Numbered from the stretch's first letter, positions 1 to 9,634 are shown. The stretch is 45,243 bases of DNA from a virus (IMGVR_UViG_3300043448_000556:1-45243), one strand, 5' to 3'. Numbers and translations: made by a program. The notes: a model not told the origin generated them from the sequence alone.

Positions 1-979
1 CAGTAGCACGACTTATAATATCCTTATGCTCGTCAACTAACTGCTGCACCTTAGCTTCATCAATAGCACTAAAACAAGTAGGACACATTCCGTGCAATTT
101 ATTTAGCTTGGCTATAAATTGTTCGCTGTCCTTAACAGTTTTTGCTAGTGTGGTTGCTTCTTGTTCGCACTCTTTGATACGTTTAGTATCTACTGACTCA
201 GGTATGCTAGTTATATTTATACTGGCTAGCTGTTCAATATAGGTATTGTTTTGATTAATCTTGCGATTAGTTTTGTCCACATTGGCTATTTCTAGCTCAA
301 GTTCTGTTACACGCTTACCTAAGCTGTCGTCTAAAACTTCTACTGGCTTTAAGGTTTTAGTAGTTAAGTCACTTTTTTCATACTTATCTAGCCAGTTATT
401 GATGGTAGTAATCTTAGCCTGACAAGCACTAATCTCTTTGCCCAAGTCAACACTGTGCTCTTTAAACACTTCGCCTGCTCTAGTATACTTAGTTAAGTTT
501 AAGATTTCAATAAGAAACTTTTTACGTGCAGTATCAGCACTTGTTAAGAACTCTAGGCTACTAGCATTACTTTGATAAACAATCTGTGCAAAGCTTTTAT
601 GATCAATGCCTATAATATCTTCTATGATTTTGTAGGTTTGCGTAGCTGTGTGACCACTAATATCTACACCATTTTTTAACAATTTAACAGTTTGCTGTGT
701 ACCACGAACGCAGCGAATATTATACTCATTGCCGTCACGCTCTAAGTCTAGTTCAATAGTATAACTTTTATCTTTTATATATCTGTTTAATATATCAGAT
801 TTTTTAATGCCTTTACTGTTTTTATTAAACAGCACTTCTTCTAGGATAAGTGCTACGCTGCTTTTACCGTGTCCGTTTTTACCTACTAGTTGCGTAAGTG
901 GAGCTTTGATGAAATTTATAGTATTATCACTACCATAACTAAAACAATTGCTCCAGCGTAATTCTTTAATTGTTATCAT
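1..979 (-). CDS. SbcC/Rad50-like recombination nuclease ATPase subunit (gp46-like), C-terminus beyond window
   Basis: The reverse strand reads open from ATG at 979 to the window edge (326 codons), so the 3' part is missing. The N-terminal ABC-ATPase half carries Walker A GKNGHGKSS near residues 33-41, followed by a long coiled-coil-like stretch and a CPTC zinc-hook motif near residue 297, the order expected of SbcC/Rad50/T4 gp46. The partner nuclease gene lies immediately upstream and overlaps by ATGA, indicating coupled translation. The complex processes DNA ends for recombination-dependent replication. I translated this myself because it runs off the edge. Confidence 0.9.
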   Translation of the reverse strand, partial: MITIKELRWSNCFSYGSDNTINFIKAPLTQLVGKNGHGKSSVALILEEVLFNKNSKGIKKSDILNRYIKDKSYTIELDLERDGNEYNIRCVRGTQQTVKLLKNGVDISGHTATQTYKIIEDIIGIDHKSFAQIVYQSNASSLEFLTSADTARKKFLIEILNLTKYTRAGEVFKEHSVDLGKEISACQAKITTINNWLDKYEKSDLTTKTLKPVEVLDDSLGKRVTELELEIANVDKTNRKINQNNTYIEQLASINITSIPESVDTKRIKECEQEATTLAKTVKDSEQFIAKLNKLHGMCPTCFSAIDEAKVQQLVDEHKDIISRAT

Positions 980-1935
980 TCATGCTCTATCTTATCTAGG
1001 TTATTTTGTACCTCAACCGCAGCACGTTCAACAGTCTCTTCAGGCAGGTTAAGTATATAGCGTAAGTATTCTCTAACTTCTTCAATCAAGCTCATCTCTG
1101 CATCAAGCATAAGTTGTACATCACTTGTGCGCTTGATTACCTTACGATCAATTAATTCACTATCTTCCAGCTCACCCAACTCCTGCAAGTCACCCTCAAC
1201 TTGATAAATTGTGTGGTGATAGTCGGTTGGCGGTTTAGGGTCGTTTACTCCAACAGTTTTTCTTATCAACTGAGGTAATTCTAGCTTAATCCAATTATGT
1301 TCTAGCGTATCTGTATCTAGTAAGATTACACCTGTGTCAACAGGATGGCGGTGAAAACTGGTAGTGACAGGGCTGCCAGGATAAAGAATATTGAGTTGAC
1401 AATTTTCATAGCTATGTAGGTCTCCGGCTAATACTACATCCCATTGTTTAAATATACTTAAATCTACTTCAGGTGTTACATGTGGCGGTATTGCACCACG
1501 AACATGTGTGCATAGTATGCTGCCACCTTCAGGCCAAGGATTAGCCTGTTCAAATTCTTTTAGTTTATTGTATGGTACAAATTCAATACCATAGTCACTG
1601 TAAAAATCGTCTACTACGATTACCTTACGATTCATACGATTAGTAGCTTTAGCTAAATTAGTCATAAACGTCGTAGACTTTTTTACTGCTTCGTGATTGC
1701 CGCTATAGATAATTGTGTTGATATTACAATGATTGATTAGGTCAAAGTAAATCTCCAACTCTTCCATGCTAGGCAATTTATCAAACACATCGCCGCCTAT
1801 AACAAATAAGTCGGCTCTAATTTGTTGTACTGCTAGTTGTTGCCACAATAAATTGTATCTATTTCTAGCCCAATCTTGTGGTACATTTTTCTGACCTAGC
1901 TTTATGTGTATATCTGCTGTAAATAGTACTTTCAT
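976..1935 (-). CDS. SbcD/Mre11-like nuclease subunit (gp47-like)
   Basis: Calcineurin-type metallophosphoesterase with the expected metal-binding blocks in order: TADIH near the N-terminus, GGDVFD, SGNHE, THVRG and GDLHS. This matches SbcD/Mre11/T4 gp47, the nuclease partner of the following SbcC-like ATPase. An upstream in-frame ATG at 1983 exists, but the start at 1935 (MKVLFTADIH) puts the first metal motif at the usual place and has GGAAC upstream. The extension would run through a terminator hairpin at 1953-1980. The stop overlaps the next start by ATGA. Confidence 0.92.
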   Translation of the reverse strand: MKVLFTADIHIKLGQKNVPQDWARNRYNLLWQQLAVQQIRADLFVIGGDVFDKLPSMEELEIYFDLINHCNINTIIYSGNHEAVKKSTTFMTNLAKATNRMNRKVIVVDDFYSDYGIEFVPYNKLKEFEQANPWPEGGSILCTHVRGAIPPHVTPEVDLSIFKQWDVVLAGDLHSYENCQLNILYPGSPVTTSFHRHPVDTGVILLDTDTLEHNWIKLELPQLIRKTVGVNDPKPPTDYHHTIYQVEGDLQELGELEDSELIDRKVIKRTSDVQLMLDAEMSLIEEVREYLRYILNLPEETVERAAVEVQNNLDKIEHE

Positions 1936-1952
1936 TGTAGTTCCAAATAGAA

Positions 1953-1980
1953 TGGCCCAGTAACCGAAATTACCGGGCCA
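1953..1980 (-). terminator. intrinsic terminator-like hairpin between SSB and SbcD genes
   Basis: On the minus strand TGGCCCGGTAA pairs with TTACTGGGCCA around a short loop, followed by ATTCTATTT. It sits directly after the SSB stop and before the nuclease start, so it may limit read-through from abundant SSB mRNA into the nuclease genes. A very similar hairpin-plus-ATTCTATTT arrangement occurs on the plus strand at 36346-36374. Confidence 0.65.
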
Positions 1981-1984
1981 CATG

Positions 1985-2626
1985 TTAACCTAATTCTTTG
2001 ATAGCTTCAGCTTGACTTTCGTCCAGATCATCACCATCAGTACTAGCTGTGGTAAGTTTCTCTAGGAGAGCTTTAACTTCATCTGCTGTAGGTCTTGGAA
2101 ACTTTTCATCAATGTTTTGTGCAGTATCGGCCAGTTTACGATCTTCTTCGCTAAGAGCGCGAGGCTTGCAACGCAATACTTGTAGTGTATACTCAACATT
2201 AAATGCAAGTGGGCCAGTTTTAGTGCGTTTAAATACTACATCCCAGCCTGTATCATAATCGGTAGGATCACCTAAATCTTCTGCTGCTGTAAGAATTTGT
2301 TCAAACAGTTTCTTTTTAAGATTTAGTGCCTTGACCTTGCCATCTTTAGGATCGATACAGTTAATAGAGTAGCTCCAGCTGCATTTAAGATCAGGAAAAT
2401 AATCGGGCACATGATCTTTTTCCAGATTGTCAAACTTCTCCTTTTCACGACTAAAGGCCAAGCACTCAATAGGAATATCCTTGTTGTTAGTACCCTTAGT
2501 CCAGTAAATATAGCGTGGTAAAACTCCGCCAATTAATCTAACAGTGTTTTCGCCGTCTTTGTATTCGTAAGTTTCTACTTTGTTTGTAACTGCTTTACCT
2601 TTTGTTTGTTTAAAGCTAAGTGCCAT
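1985..2626 (-). CDS. single-stranded DNA-binding protein (phage gp32/SSB-type)
   Basis: 213 residues. Lys/aromatic-rich N-terminal and central region (for example YIYWTKGT and WSYSINC) fit an OB-fold ssDNA-binding core, and the C-terminal 20 residues are strongly acidic (TDGDDLDESQAEAIKELG), typical of SSB and gp32 tails that recruit replication proteins. It sits between the recombination nuclease genes and the helicase/polymerase genes, as in many large phages. Family assignment rests on composition, tail and context; I see no single diagnostic motif. Confidence 0.7.
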   Translation of the reverse strand: MALSFKQTKGKAVTNKVETYEYKDGENTVRLIGGVLPRYIYWTKGTNNKDIPIECLAFSREKEKFDNLEKDHVPDYFPDLKCSWSYSINCIDPKDGKVKALNLKKKLFEQILTAAEDLGDPTDYDTGWDVVFKRTKTGPLAFNVEYTLQVLRCKPRALSEEDRKLADTAQNIDEKFPRPTADEVKALLEKLTTASTDGDDLDESQAEAIKELG

Positions 2627-2989
2627 TTATTCCTCGTATTTGAAATATAGTTTGTTTTCTGTAATTGTTAATAGCGGATTGTATTTTATTGCGTCAATTT
2701 TTAGGTCTGGATAATAACTTAAGTCTAAATATATGTAACCTAAATCTTTGTATTGCTGATAACTTCTACGTGCCGCTAGTTGTATATACTGCGATTTAAA
2801 TAGTATATCTGTGTTACGATCAAAGAAAAGCTGTCCAGGACTAGTTAAAAAACTACTACCACCACTAAATCCAAGGTTAAAACCTTTATAATAATCTTCT
2901 AGTAATTCAACTAATTTTATTGGATTGCCTTTAGCGGCATGCTCTAACTTACTAAGGTTAAAACGGAAACTTTTTCTTTGATTCATCAT
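2627..2989 (-). CDS. hypothetical protein, 120 aa, possibly leaderless
   Basis: Not recognised. Basic N-terminus (MMNQRKSFRFNLSK), a mid-region rich in Gly/Ser/Phe and a tyrosine-rich C-terminal half. Its stop abuts the SSB start, so it is the first gene of an SSB transcript. A consensus promoter (TATAAT at 2997-2992) lies so close that the predicted transcript start falls on the second Met codon (2986), implying a leaderless message. The codon at 2989 would lie upstream of that start. Confidence 0.75.
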   Translation of the reverse strand: MMNQRKSFRFNLSKLEHAAKGNPIKLVELLEDYYKGFNLGFSGGSSFLTSPGQLFFDRNTDILFKSQYIQLAARRSYQQYKDLGYIYLDLSYYPDLKIDAIKYNPLLTITENKLYFKYEE

Positions 2990-2991
2990 AT

Positions 2992-3020
2992 ATTATAACA
3001 CAATACACTAACTACAACAA
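2992..3020 (-). promoter_or_regulatory. sigma70-like promoter for the 2627-2989/SSB unit
   Basis: Minus strand TTGTTG (3020-3015), 17 bp spacer, TATAAT (2997-2992). Same spacing as the other promoters in the window. Confidence 0.7.
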
Positions 3021-3030
3021 GTTAAAATTT

Positions 3031-4335
3031 CTATACCGATACAGTTTCCCAGCCTTTTTTCATGTATAGGCCTAAACGATCAGTATTTTGCTTTTTATCA
3101 GCCCAACCACTAAACTGAACATCTACTACTATTGGATTTAGCTTGCCAGGATGCGGTCGCATAATTCGGCCAACAATTTGTTCTAGTAAACTATCGTTAC
3201 TCATTGGTACTGCTAAGATGACGCAGCTGAGTATGTTGATTGAGATTCCTTCGCTGAAGATTTGACGGCTACCAGCAATGCACATTTTTGCTTTGCTGAG
3301 GATTTGCTCTTTAGCATATTGCCGTTCTTCAAAACTGGTGTCGCCAGTAACCAACAAACACGTTTCTCCAACATATTCTTTTACTTTCTCCAAAAATTCT
3401 ACTCTATCTGCTACTACCAATACGGAATGACCTGCCACAACATGATAAGTAGCAAGACCAGCAATAAACTTTCTATAATAGTCATTTTGTGTTAGTTCAT
3501 TAATTTTTTCTACCCAAGGTACGTTTGGTTTTAGTGTAATATTACTTTTTACTAGATGTACTACTGGATTGATTGTGTTGGCTTGTTCGGGTTTAAATAT
3601 AGTAGTACCAAAATAATCTTGAAATAGTACGTGTTTACCATCTTTACGCTGCATTGTACCACTAAGTGCTAGTCTATATCTAGCATGAAAACTATCTATG
3701 GTTTGACTAAATGTTGTGGCAGGACAATGGTGTGCTTCATCTAAGATTATTGTACCAAATTCTTTGTTAATCTTAGCTAGATTTTTTACTATGCTTTGTA
3801 CATTACCTACCACAATAAAGTGATCTTCTACGTCGAAATTACCGCTGCCTATAATACCAGGACTAATACCAAATAGTGCTTCAATTTCTTCATGCCACTG
3901 ATCTCGCAGTGCTGTAGTATGAGTTATTACTAGTGTTTTTTGACCCCATTTACGTGCGATATGTAGTGCCGTAAATGTTTTGCCCCAGCCCACTAGGGCG
4001 TTAATAAAGCAAGTATCTGTAACTTGATCATATATTTCCTGTTGATCTGGTCTAAGTTCATATCTAGCTGTAGGAAACGGTACAGGATTGTTAACGCGCT
4101 TATCTACTATGCTATAACCGTCTGGTATTAAGTCTAATCTGCCCTGCGGTACACTAATCATACCACCAGTATAAGTTTTATAGTTTTTAATAGTTTCTAC
4201 ACTAACAAACTTCTTTGACCCAGTATTTTTATGAATTTTATAGGTAAGTGTATTCATAATAAATTTACTAGCAGCACTACCTGGATTATCCATGTAGATT
4301 CTGTTGCTAATAATAGCTTTCACACTTTTCTCCAA
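3031..4335 (-). CDS. SF2 DNA/RNA helicase, UvsW-like
   Basis: 434 residues with superfamily 2 helicase motifs in order: Walker A GWGKTF near residue 116, motif II DEAH (ILDEAHHCPA) near 200, motif III SGT (LALSGTMQR), and motif VI QIVGRIMRP in the second RecA-like domain. N-terminal about 95 residues precede the core. T4 UvsW unwinds branched recombination and R-loop intermediates; placement beside recombination nucleases, SSB and polymerase supports the same role. Its first codons overlap the end of the upstream gene by 16 nt. Confidence 0.9.
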   Translation of the reverse strand: MEKSVKAIISNRIYMDNPGSAASKFIMNTLTYKIHKNTGSKKFVSVETIKNYKTYTGGMISVPQGRLDLIPDGYSIVDKRVNNPVPFPTARYELRPDQQEIYDQVTDTCFINALVGWGKTFTALHIARKWGQKTLVITHTTALRDQWHEEIEALFGISPGIIGSGNFDVEDHFIVVGNVQSIVKNLAKINKEFGTIILDEAHHCPATTFSQTIDSFHARYRLALSGTMQRKDGKHVLFQDYFGTTIFKPEQANTINPVVHLVKSNITLKPNVPWVEKINELTQNDYYRKFIAGLATYHVVAGHSVLVVADRVEFLEKVKEYVGETCLLVTGDTSFEERQYAKEQILSKAKMCIAGSRQIFSEGISINILSCVILAVPMSNDSLLEQIVGRIMRPHPGKLNPIVVDVQFSGWADKKQNTDRLGLYMKKGWETVSV

Positions 4336-4883
4336 GTAGGTTTAATTGGCTCACTGTAAAAGCCATATAATAAGTTTCTGCCGCTATAGGTAAGTATGCC
4401 GGCATATAATTCATTGTCTTGTGGTACTTGCAGACTTTTAAAGCGTTCTGCCAGACCCTCAACCTCTAAAACACACCCAATGCCCTGTATGGGAAAAACT
4501 TGTTTTAGTCTGTATGTTTGCAGTTTGGCGCGCCTGGTTTTTTTATGTTGAAATAATTGTCCGTGGTTGTCTATAAACCACGTAGTACTTTTTGCTAATT
4601 TTATTACGTCTTGTAAGAAGTAGATAGCTGTGCCTATAGGGTATAAGCTGTCACCAATTTGAAGTCTGCGCAACCCTAGTGTAGGCTTAGCTATATTCTT
4701 ATCATCTACTATGCGATAGTTATCGCTGTATACAACCGTATCTTGATCTACATATTCTTTACGAAAGAATATTAAGCCACCTAACTGCTGTGGCTCACGT
4801 TCTCCTAGTCTAAATACGGGCCAGACTAGTGCCGTCAGTTCTATAGGTTTCCTCAAAATGTCCAAAGCTATAGTCATCTCCAA
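4320..4883 (-). CDS. hypothetical protein, 187 aa (start uncertain)
   Basis: Not recognised. Mixed alpha/beta composition, no signal peptide, no membrane segment. It lies between the polymerase and the UvsW-like helicase, overlapping both; the overlap with the end of the polymerase gene is 74 nt if ATG 4883 is used. No better ATG/GTG with a clear ribosome-binding site follows soon after, so the true start could be slightly downstream. Position suggests a replication accessory protein, but that is inference only. Confidence 0.65.
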   Translation of the reverse strand: MEMTIALDILRKPIELTALVWPVFRLGEREPQQLGGLIFFRKEYVDQDTVVYSDNYRIVDDKNIAKPTLGLRRLQIGDSLYPIGTAIYFLQDVIKLAKSTTWFIDNHGQLFQHKKTRRAKLQTYRLKQVFPIQGIGCVLEVEGLAERFKSLQVPQDNELYAGILTYSGRNLLYGFYSEPIKPTWRKV

Positions 4884-7089
4884 TATCTTGATCTACGCCA
4901 ATAGGAAAACCCGCAATATTGCAACCCCAGTTGTATTGAGTATTTTGGCGTAAAATATCACAATACTGTTCTACATGCTCGGTCTTAACAAGTGCCACGA
5001 TTGAGTCATGGACAAGCATGAAGATTCTTGCGTCAAGTCCGCGCTCAACAATTTCTCTTGCAGTTCCAATAGCTCCAAGTAAGTTAACGTCACTTGCCAG
5101 CGATTGGATTTCTGAATTAATACCACTTCGTACTTCGTGGGCTGCGATTCCTTTGTCACTGCTGAATACATTAGGAAGCCGTCTTTTTCGGCCAAAAAAC
5201 GAGTAAGTATATCCATTTTGTTGAATAAAGTCTTTGCGGGTATCTAACCACTGTTTAAGTTTTTTGAAAGTCGTAAAATATTGTTTAATATCATCACGGG
5301 CACGATCTACTGGGTAATGCTGACCTGTTGCTTTAGTAACTGTAACACTAACCTTATCTGCTCCCGATCCGTATAGGATACCAAAGCTAATAGCCTTAGC
5401 ACTTTGACGCATGTCTGGGTACATTTTCTTTACCTGGTCAACTGGACAGGGCAGGTCAAACACCATTTTAGCAATACTGCTGTGAAAGTCACCGCCATCA
5501 GTAAATACTTTTTGCAAGTTCTTATCCCCACTGAGCACGGCCGCATAATACATTTCAGCAGTTCTTAAGTCTTGTGATACGATTTTATAGCCCTGCGGAG
5601 CTTTGATACACCCCTTGATAATAGGGTCGTCTCTTGGGATTTGTTGTGCATTAAATTTACCGCTACTAGACAGGCGACCACTAGTGGTGAAAATAAGATT
5701 AAAATTAGTACGAATCCTATCATCTCTATCCAGCTCTGGAAGTATTTTATGTATATACGTGTTTTGGATCTTGGATAGTTTACGTACTTGTAAGATTGCT
5801 TTCGGTAAATCATGTTCTTCACTTAATTGCTCTAGAACTTCTGCATCTGTGCTAATAGCACCTGTACTAGTTTTCTTGCCCGTTGGTGTTAGGCCAACAT
5901 AGTCAAATAGTATACTACGCAGTTGCATAACACTGTTAGGGTTAAATAGCTTGCAGTTAGCTATCTCAAATTTCTTAACTTCGTCAAAAGTATAAATATG
6001 CTCTTTGGCCTCTTCAATCTTAGTGGACAGGTACTTATCCGCAAGCTGCATGCGCTCACGACTAATAGGTATTCCTACTTCTTCCATGTCCATTAAGAAT
6101 AGTGTACCTGGGATTAGTATTTCTGTGTATACTTTGTGCAGATTAGTGTTCTTTTGAACAATAGGCCAAAACTTGTTAAACAGCTCTAGTGTAACTGCTG
6201 TATCTATACTAGCATATTCGCTGATAATATCAAAGGGAATTAAGTCGTAGGTAAAGTTCTCGTTGAGCATACCGTGTTGACGACAGTACTCCCGCTTAAA
6301 TTCATCCAGTTTAGCGTCATAGTCACCATAATCGGTATATTTTAGTGCTAGGTCTTTTAAGCCGTGACCATCAGTTTCATCTAGCACATAGTGCATAACC
6401 ATTGTGTCATGTACTCGTGATCTGTCAAAGTCTAAGTCTAGGTGATATTTCAGCATTTTATAGTCAAACTTCATATTATGAAATATGATTGTAAAACGAC
6501 TACAGATTTCTTTTAATAATTCAAATGTACTTTCACCAAGACAATCGCAGCTAATATATCTGCCGTGATTTGGCTTATAACTCATGCTAATTCCTAGCAC
6601 ATAACCGTCACGCGGGTATAAGCCTGTGGTTTCTGTGTCTATAGCGACCACACCTTGTGCATTTTCTAAAACTTCTTGGAAAAACTCACGTGCCTGTTCC
6701 TCATCATCAATACCAGCAAAGTCGCCTTGCTTAACGCCCTTAACCTCACCATTAATATGTTTATGTATTTTGTCTAGGGCACGTTCAAAGTCTGGTTTTC
6801 CCTCTGGCTTAAATGCTAGCATTGCAGGATTGCTAATAGGTATAAACTTTTCGTTTACTAGTTGACCGGCATAATTAGTAACGCTAGTAATTTTAGCATA
6901 TTCTTTAGCCGCTTCTGCACCTACCAAGATCACTAAGTCATAGAGATCAGTATCTATATCAAGATCAACGTCTTTTTTCAGCAATTTAGTAATTGGCTTT
7001 GAACTCATGTGAAAATGCTCAAAGTCAAACTGAAAATAATCTTTATATCTGGTTCTGTTAGGTGCTTTATCAATTACGGCAATTTTCAT
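4810..7089 (-). CDS. DNA polymerase, family A with 3'-5' exonuclease
   Basis: 759 residues. The N-terminal about 120 residues are unassigned. Proofreading exonuclease: Exo I VAIDTETTG, Exo II HNMKFDYKML, Exo III YASIDTAVTL. Polymerase domain: motif A SQDLRTAEMY, motif B RQSAKAISFGILYG, motif C LVHDSIVAL, plus NAQQIPR upstream of motif A. All catalytic acidic residues are present and the frame is intact, with no intein. Motif A DLRTAE differs from the common DYSQIE, as in some other phage enzymes. Preceded by a primase gene overlapping by 4 nt, so this is the main replicative polymerase of the phage. Confidence 0.96.
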   Translation of the reverse strand: MKIAVIDKAPNRTRYKDYFQFDFEHFHMSSKPITKLLKKDVDLDIDTDLYDLVILVGAEAAKEYAKITSVTNYAGQLVNEKFIPISNPAMLAFKPEGKPDFERALDKIHKHINGEVKGVKQGDFAGIDDEEQAREFFQEVLENAQGVVAIDTETTGLYPRDGYVLGISMSYKPNHGRYISCDCLGESTFELLKEICSRFTIIFHNMKFDYKMLKYHLDLDFDRSRVHDTMVMHYVLDETDGHGLKDLALKYTDYGDYDAKLDEFKREYCRQHGMLNENFTYDLIPFDIISEYASIDTAVTLELFNKFWPIVQKNTNLHKVYTEILIPGTLFLMDMEEVGIPISRERMQLADKYLSTKIEEAKEHIYTFDEVKKFEIANCKLFNPNSVMQLRSILFDYVGLTPTGKKTSTGAISTDAEVLEQLSEEHDLPKAILQVRKLSKIQNTYIHKILPELDRDDRIRTNFNLIFTTSGRLSSSGKFNAQQIPRDDPIIKGCIKAPQGYKIVSQDLRTAEMYYAAVLSGDKNLQKVFTDGGDFHSSIAKMVFDLPCPVDQVKKMYPDMRQSAKAISFGILYGSGADKVSVTVTKATGQHYPVDRARDDIKQYFTTFKKLKQWLDTRKDFIQQNGYTYSFFGRKRRLPNVFSSDKGIAAHEVRSGINSEIQSLASDVNLLGAIGTAREIVERGLDARIFMLVHDSIVALVKTEHVEQYCDILRQNTQYNWGCNIAGFPIGVDQDIGDDYSFGHFEETYRTDGTSLARI

Positions 7090-7934
7090 TGAATATACTC
7101 TTTTATACTTTGTACGTCTAGTTGGTCTAATTCACCAGGATCAACACCGTCTGGCAGTTTCATTATTTCTACTATAAAATCGTCTTCTTCTAGTACAGGT
7201 TTTAGCTGTTTTGCTGCTTTTTCGCCTGCTTCATCACCGTCAAATAAGATGTATATATTTGTAACACCTTGTGCCTTAAATGGTAGTAGTTTTTGTTTTG
7301 CAGTATTTTGCAGTGTATTTGTACCAAAACAGCAGACCGCATTTTTAACCCCTTTATCATAAAGATTAAGCATATCAAATACACCTTCTACTAGTACAAT
7401 ACTACGACTAGGTGTTTCTAAATAACTGGGAAACAGTGGTAACTGTACGCCACTTGGATAATTTATATATCTAGGATTTACGTTACTAAGTGTGTGTCTA
7501 CCAACAAATACTTTAATCCTATTAGTAACATCTTGTATAGGAAATACAATACGATCTTGTAGTTTTTCTACTTGATTTGTATAAAAAGCGTTAAAATGTT
7601 TTAGTGTACTAACACTAATGCCACGAAAAGGCTTTGTCCAGGGTGTATGGCCTAGTGGTATGGCAACTTCTTGGCTTGCACTGAGTTCTTGTAGTTTCTT
7701 CTTGAGATTAGCAATCCTAAGTGGTACAGGATTAGTAAAGACCCCAAAATATTTAAAGATGTTAGTTTTAAACCCACAACTAAAACAATGGGCAGCACCA
7801 CTAACACGATCGATTCTAAAACTAGGATTATTATCTTCATGCTCTGGATTTAAACATTTAATTAAGTAATCACGGCCACTTACACTATAACCTAGGCTGT
7901 TCTTTTGTAGTAGTTCTAGAATTGGATCGCTCAT
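7086..7934 (-). CDS. DNA primase (zinc-binding plus TOPRIM domains)
   Basis: 282 residues. The N-terminal zinc-binding region has CLNPEHE and CFSCG (Cys/His ligands near residues 28-60). A TOPRIM domain follows with the catalytic Glu in VLVEGVFDML and the Asp pair in LFDGDEAG. It is shorter than bacterial DnaG and lacks a helicase domain; the helicase is a separate gene immediately upstream at 7937-9319. It synthesises RNA primers for lagging-strand synthesis. Overlaps the polymerase start by 4 nt, indicating coupled translation. Confidence 0.93.
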   Translation of the reverse strand: MSDPILELLQKNSLGYSVSGRDYLIKCLNPEHEDNNPSFRIDRVSGAAHCFSCGFKTNIFKYFGVFTNPVPLRIANLKKKLQELSASQEVAIPLGHTPWTKPFRGISVSTLKHFNAFYTNQVEKLQDRIVFPIQDVTNRIKVFVGRHTLSNVNPRYINYPSGVQLPLFPSYLETPSRSIVLVEGVFDMLNLYDKGVKNAVCCFGTNTLQNTAKQKLLPFKAQGVTNIYILFDGDEAGEKAAKQLKPVLEEDDFIVEIMKLPDGVDPGELDQLDVQSIKEYIQ

Positions 7935-7936
7935 AG

Positions 7937-9319
7937 TTAGGTGTCCCAGGGTAAATCTGCTGCTGTGTCGTCTTGCTTAAGGTCTTTCTTTTTTCCAGCT
8001 TTTTTAATTGTTTCTTTTTCTTGCGGTTTGTCTATACTTTGTGGACTAATTCTAAGAGTTTCCCAATCTATAGGACTGGTAAATTTCATCTCTTTACCGC
8101 CACGAATTTTAGTAGTTTCAAAACTAATAGCATTACTACTTTTATCATGAGCCTCCATTACTAGTGCAATATCTGCAGCATCTAAGATGCCTTTGGCAAA
8201 TCTAGCCTCACCAGTTGCATCAATTTGATAGGGGCTTACCAGTACAACCTCGTACTTTCTAGCTAAATTCTTTAGCTTTTTTGACACTTCAATTTGAGGT
8301 TTCCAGTCATACATATCAGCGCCTTCAATTACAATTTGATTTAAGTAGTCTACCACTACAACCTGTAACTTATCACCAAATTTAGCTTTAGCTTTGCCAA
8401 TATGTAGGTCAATACTACTAATAGTTAAATCTCTGTCATCAACTATAATCATTTGATTGTCAGACTTTAATTGATGATTACGTACTAGTTGTTCTTCAAA
8501 CTTAAATCGGTCACGATGACGTAAAAAGTCTAGTACAGTTTGATCTGCTTCTTGAAACATGCCTGCTCTAGCTTTGACCACTTTTAATACTTCATCATCA
8601 GTTAATTTATTTTGCTTTAGTCGTTGTAAATCTACATTTGTTAGTATGCTAAGGTTACGTTCCATAACCTCATAAGCGGTCATTTCAATTGAGAAATATA
8701 TAGAACTATTCCCATTCTCATACTGATTAATAAAAATATTACTACTAGTAATACTTTTGCCGCTGCCTCGTTTACCGCCGATGAGTATGAGTTCTTGTCT
8801 AGCCACACCGCCAAGTACAGCATCAAAAGTATTATTAAGTCCCAAGTAAACACGTTCTTTCTCCAAATCATCGGGATGCCTAAATAACATCATATCAGCC
8901 ATAGTAAATACTTTTTCACTGGTATGTGTTTTTTCTTCTATAGTCATAGCTATAGTAGACAAGTTTTCTTTTATTTCATTGGTGTCGTATAGCGGCAGTT
9001 TATCTACAAATTTGTCTAATAATTTTACAGTTTCGTTTTGTGTATATTGATCTATTAAAGCATCTAATGCTATTTCTGCACTAACGTCAGGCACTTCCGT
9101 TAAGCGGAGAGTAGCTAACGTCTTAGACGCTGGACCCTCCCTTAATGTTAATGCTAAATCATCAAAACTTGGTACTTGATGGTACTTTTCGTAATGTTTA
9201 TTGATTGCACTGTAAAGAGAGCTGTACGCAGGGTCTAAAAATACTAGTTTGAGCCGTGCCCATAATTCTAGGTTTTGCTCTGCTAGTAGTTTGTTTAAGA
9301 CTACTGCACTTGTATCCAA
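7937..9319 (-). CDS. replicative DnaB-type (SF4) DNA helicase
   Basis: 460 residues. RecA-like core with Walker A GGKRGSGKS near residue 185, the H1a-like IYFSIEMTAYE segment, Walker B VVVVDYLNQI and a later LVSPYQIDATGEAR region matching motif H3. The N-terminal about 170 residues would be the hexamer-forming/primase-binding part, as in T4 gp41 and DnaB. Directly upstream of the primase gene with 2 nt between them, so the two form a primosome operon with the polymerase. Confidence 0.93.
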   Translation of the reverse strand: MDTSAVVLNKLLAEQNLELWARLKLVFLDPAYSSLYSAINKHYEKYHQVPSFDDLALTLREGPASKTLATLRLTEVPDVSAEIALDALIDQYTQNETVKLLDKFVDKLPLYDTNEIKENLSTIAMTIEEKTHTSEKVFTMADMMLFRHPDDLEKERVYLGLNNTFDAVLGGVARQELILIGGKRGSGKSITSSNIFINQYENGNSSIYFSIEMTAYEVMERNLSILTNVDLQRLKQNKLTDDEVLKVVKARAGMFQEADQTVLDFLRHRDRFKFEEQLVRNHQLKSDNQMIIVDDRDLTISSIDLHIGKAKAKFGDKLQVVVVDYLNQIVIEGADMYDWKPQIEVSKKLKNLARKYEVVLVSPYQIDATGEARFAKGILDAADIALVMEAHDKSSNAISFETTKIRGGKEMKFTSPIDWETLRISPQSIDKPQEKETIKKAGKKKDLKQDDTAADLPWDT

Positions 9320-9320
9320 A

Positions 9321-9620
9321 TTAACCTACTTTCGATTCATTGTCTATGATAACTTGGTCTATAATTTCCGTTACTTTGTATAGTACTTCTTCTCGTAATT
9401 TTTTAATATCTTGTTGATAGCTTGCGTCTCGCTCAAATAGCAGACTAAGCTGTTCGTGTGTTACTAATTGCTGCAGGCCGAAATATATGTGATCGTAAGC
9501 CATAGTAGATTCAGGCATTACCTCAACTTGTGCTGTTCGGCCGTAGTTGTCGGTAGCTAATTTTACTACTTCTTCTACCGTAAAACTCTGATTATCGTGA
9601 TAGGTAATAGTTACTTTCAT
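9321..9620 (-). CDS. hypothetical protein, 99 aa
   Basis: Not recognised. Beta-rich first 40 residues (MKVTITYHDNQSFTVEEV) followed by a helical, charged C-terminal half. First gene after a terminator (9635-9668), with GGGCCGAAG upstream of ATG. One base separates it from the helicase gene, so it likely shares the replication transcript. Confidence 0.7.
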   Translation of the reverse strand: MKVTITYHDNQSFTVEEVVKLATDNYGRTAQVEVMPESTMAYDHIYFGLQQLVTHEQLSLLFERDASYQQDIKKLREEVLYKVTEIIDQVIIDNESKVG

Positions 9621-9634
9621 CTTCGGCCCAAAGT

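Noticed and set aside
4810-7089. Intein in the polymerase gene
   Set aside because: Exonuclease and polymerase motifs are continuous with normal spacing.
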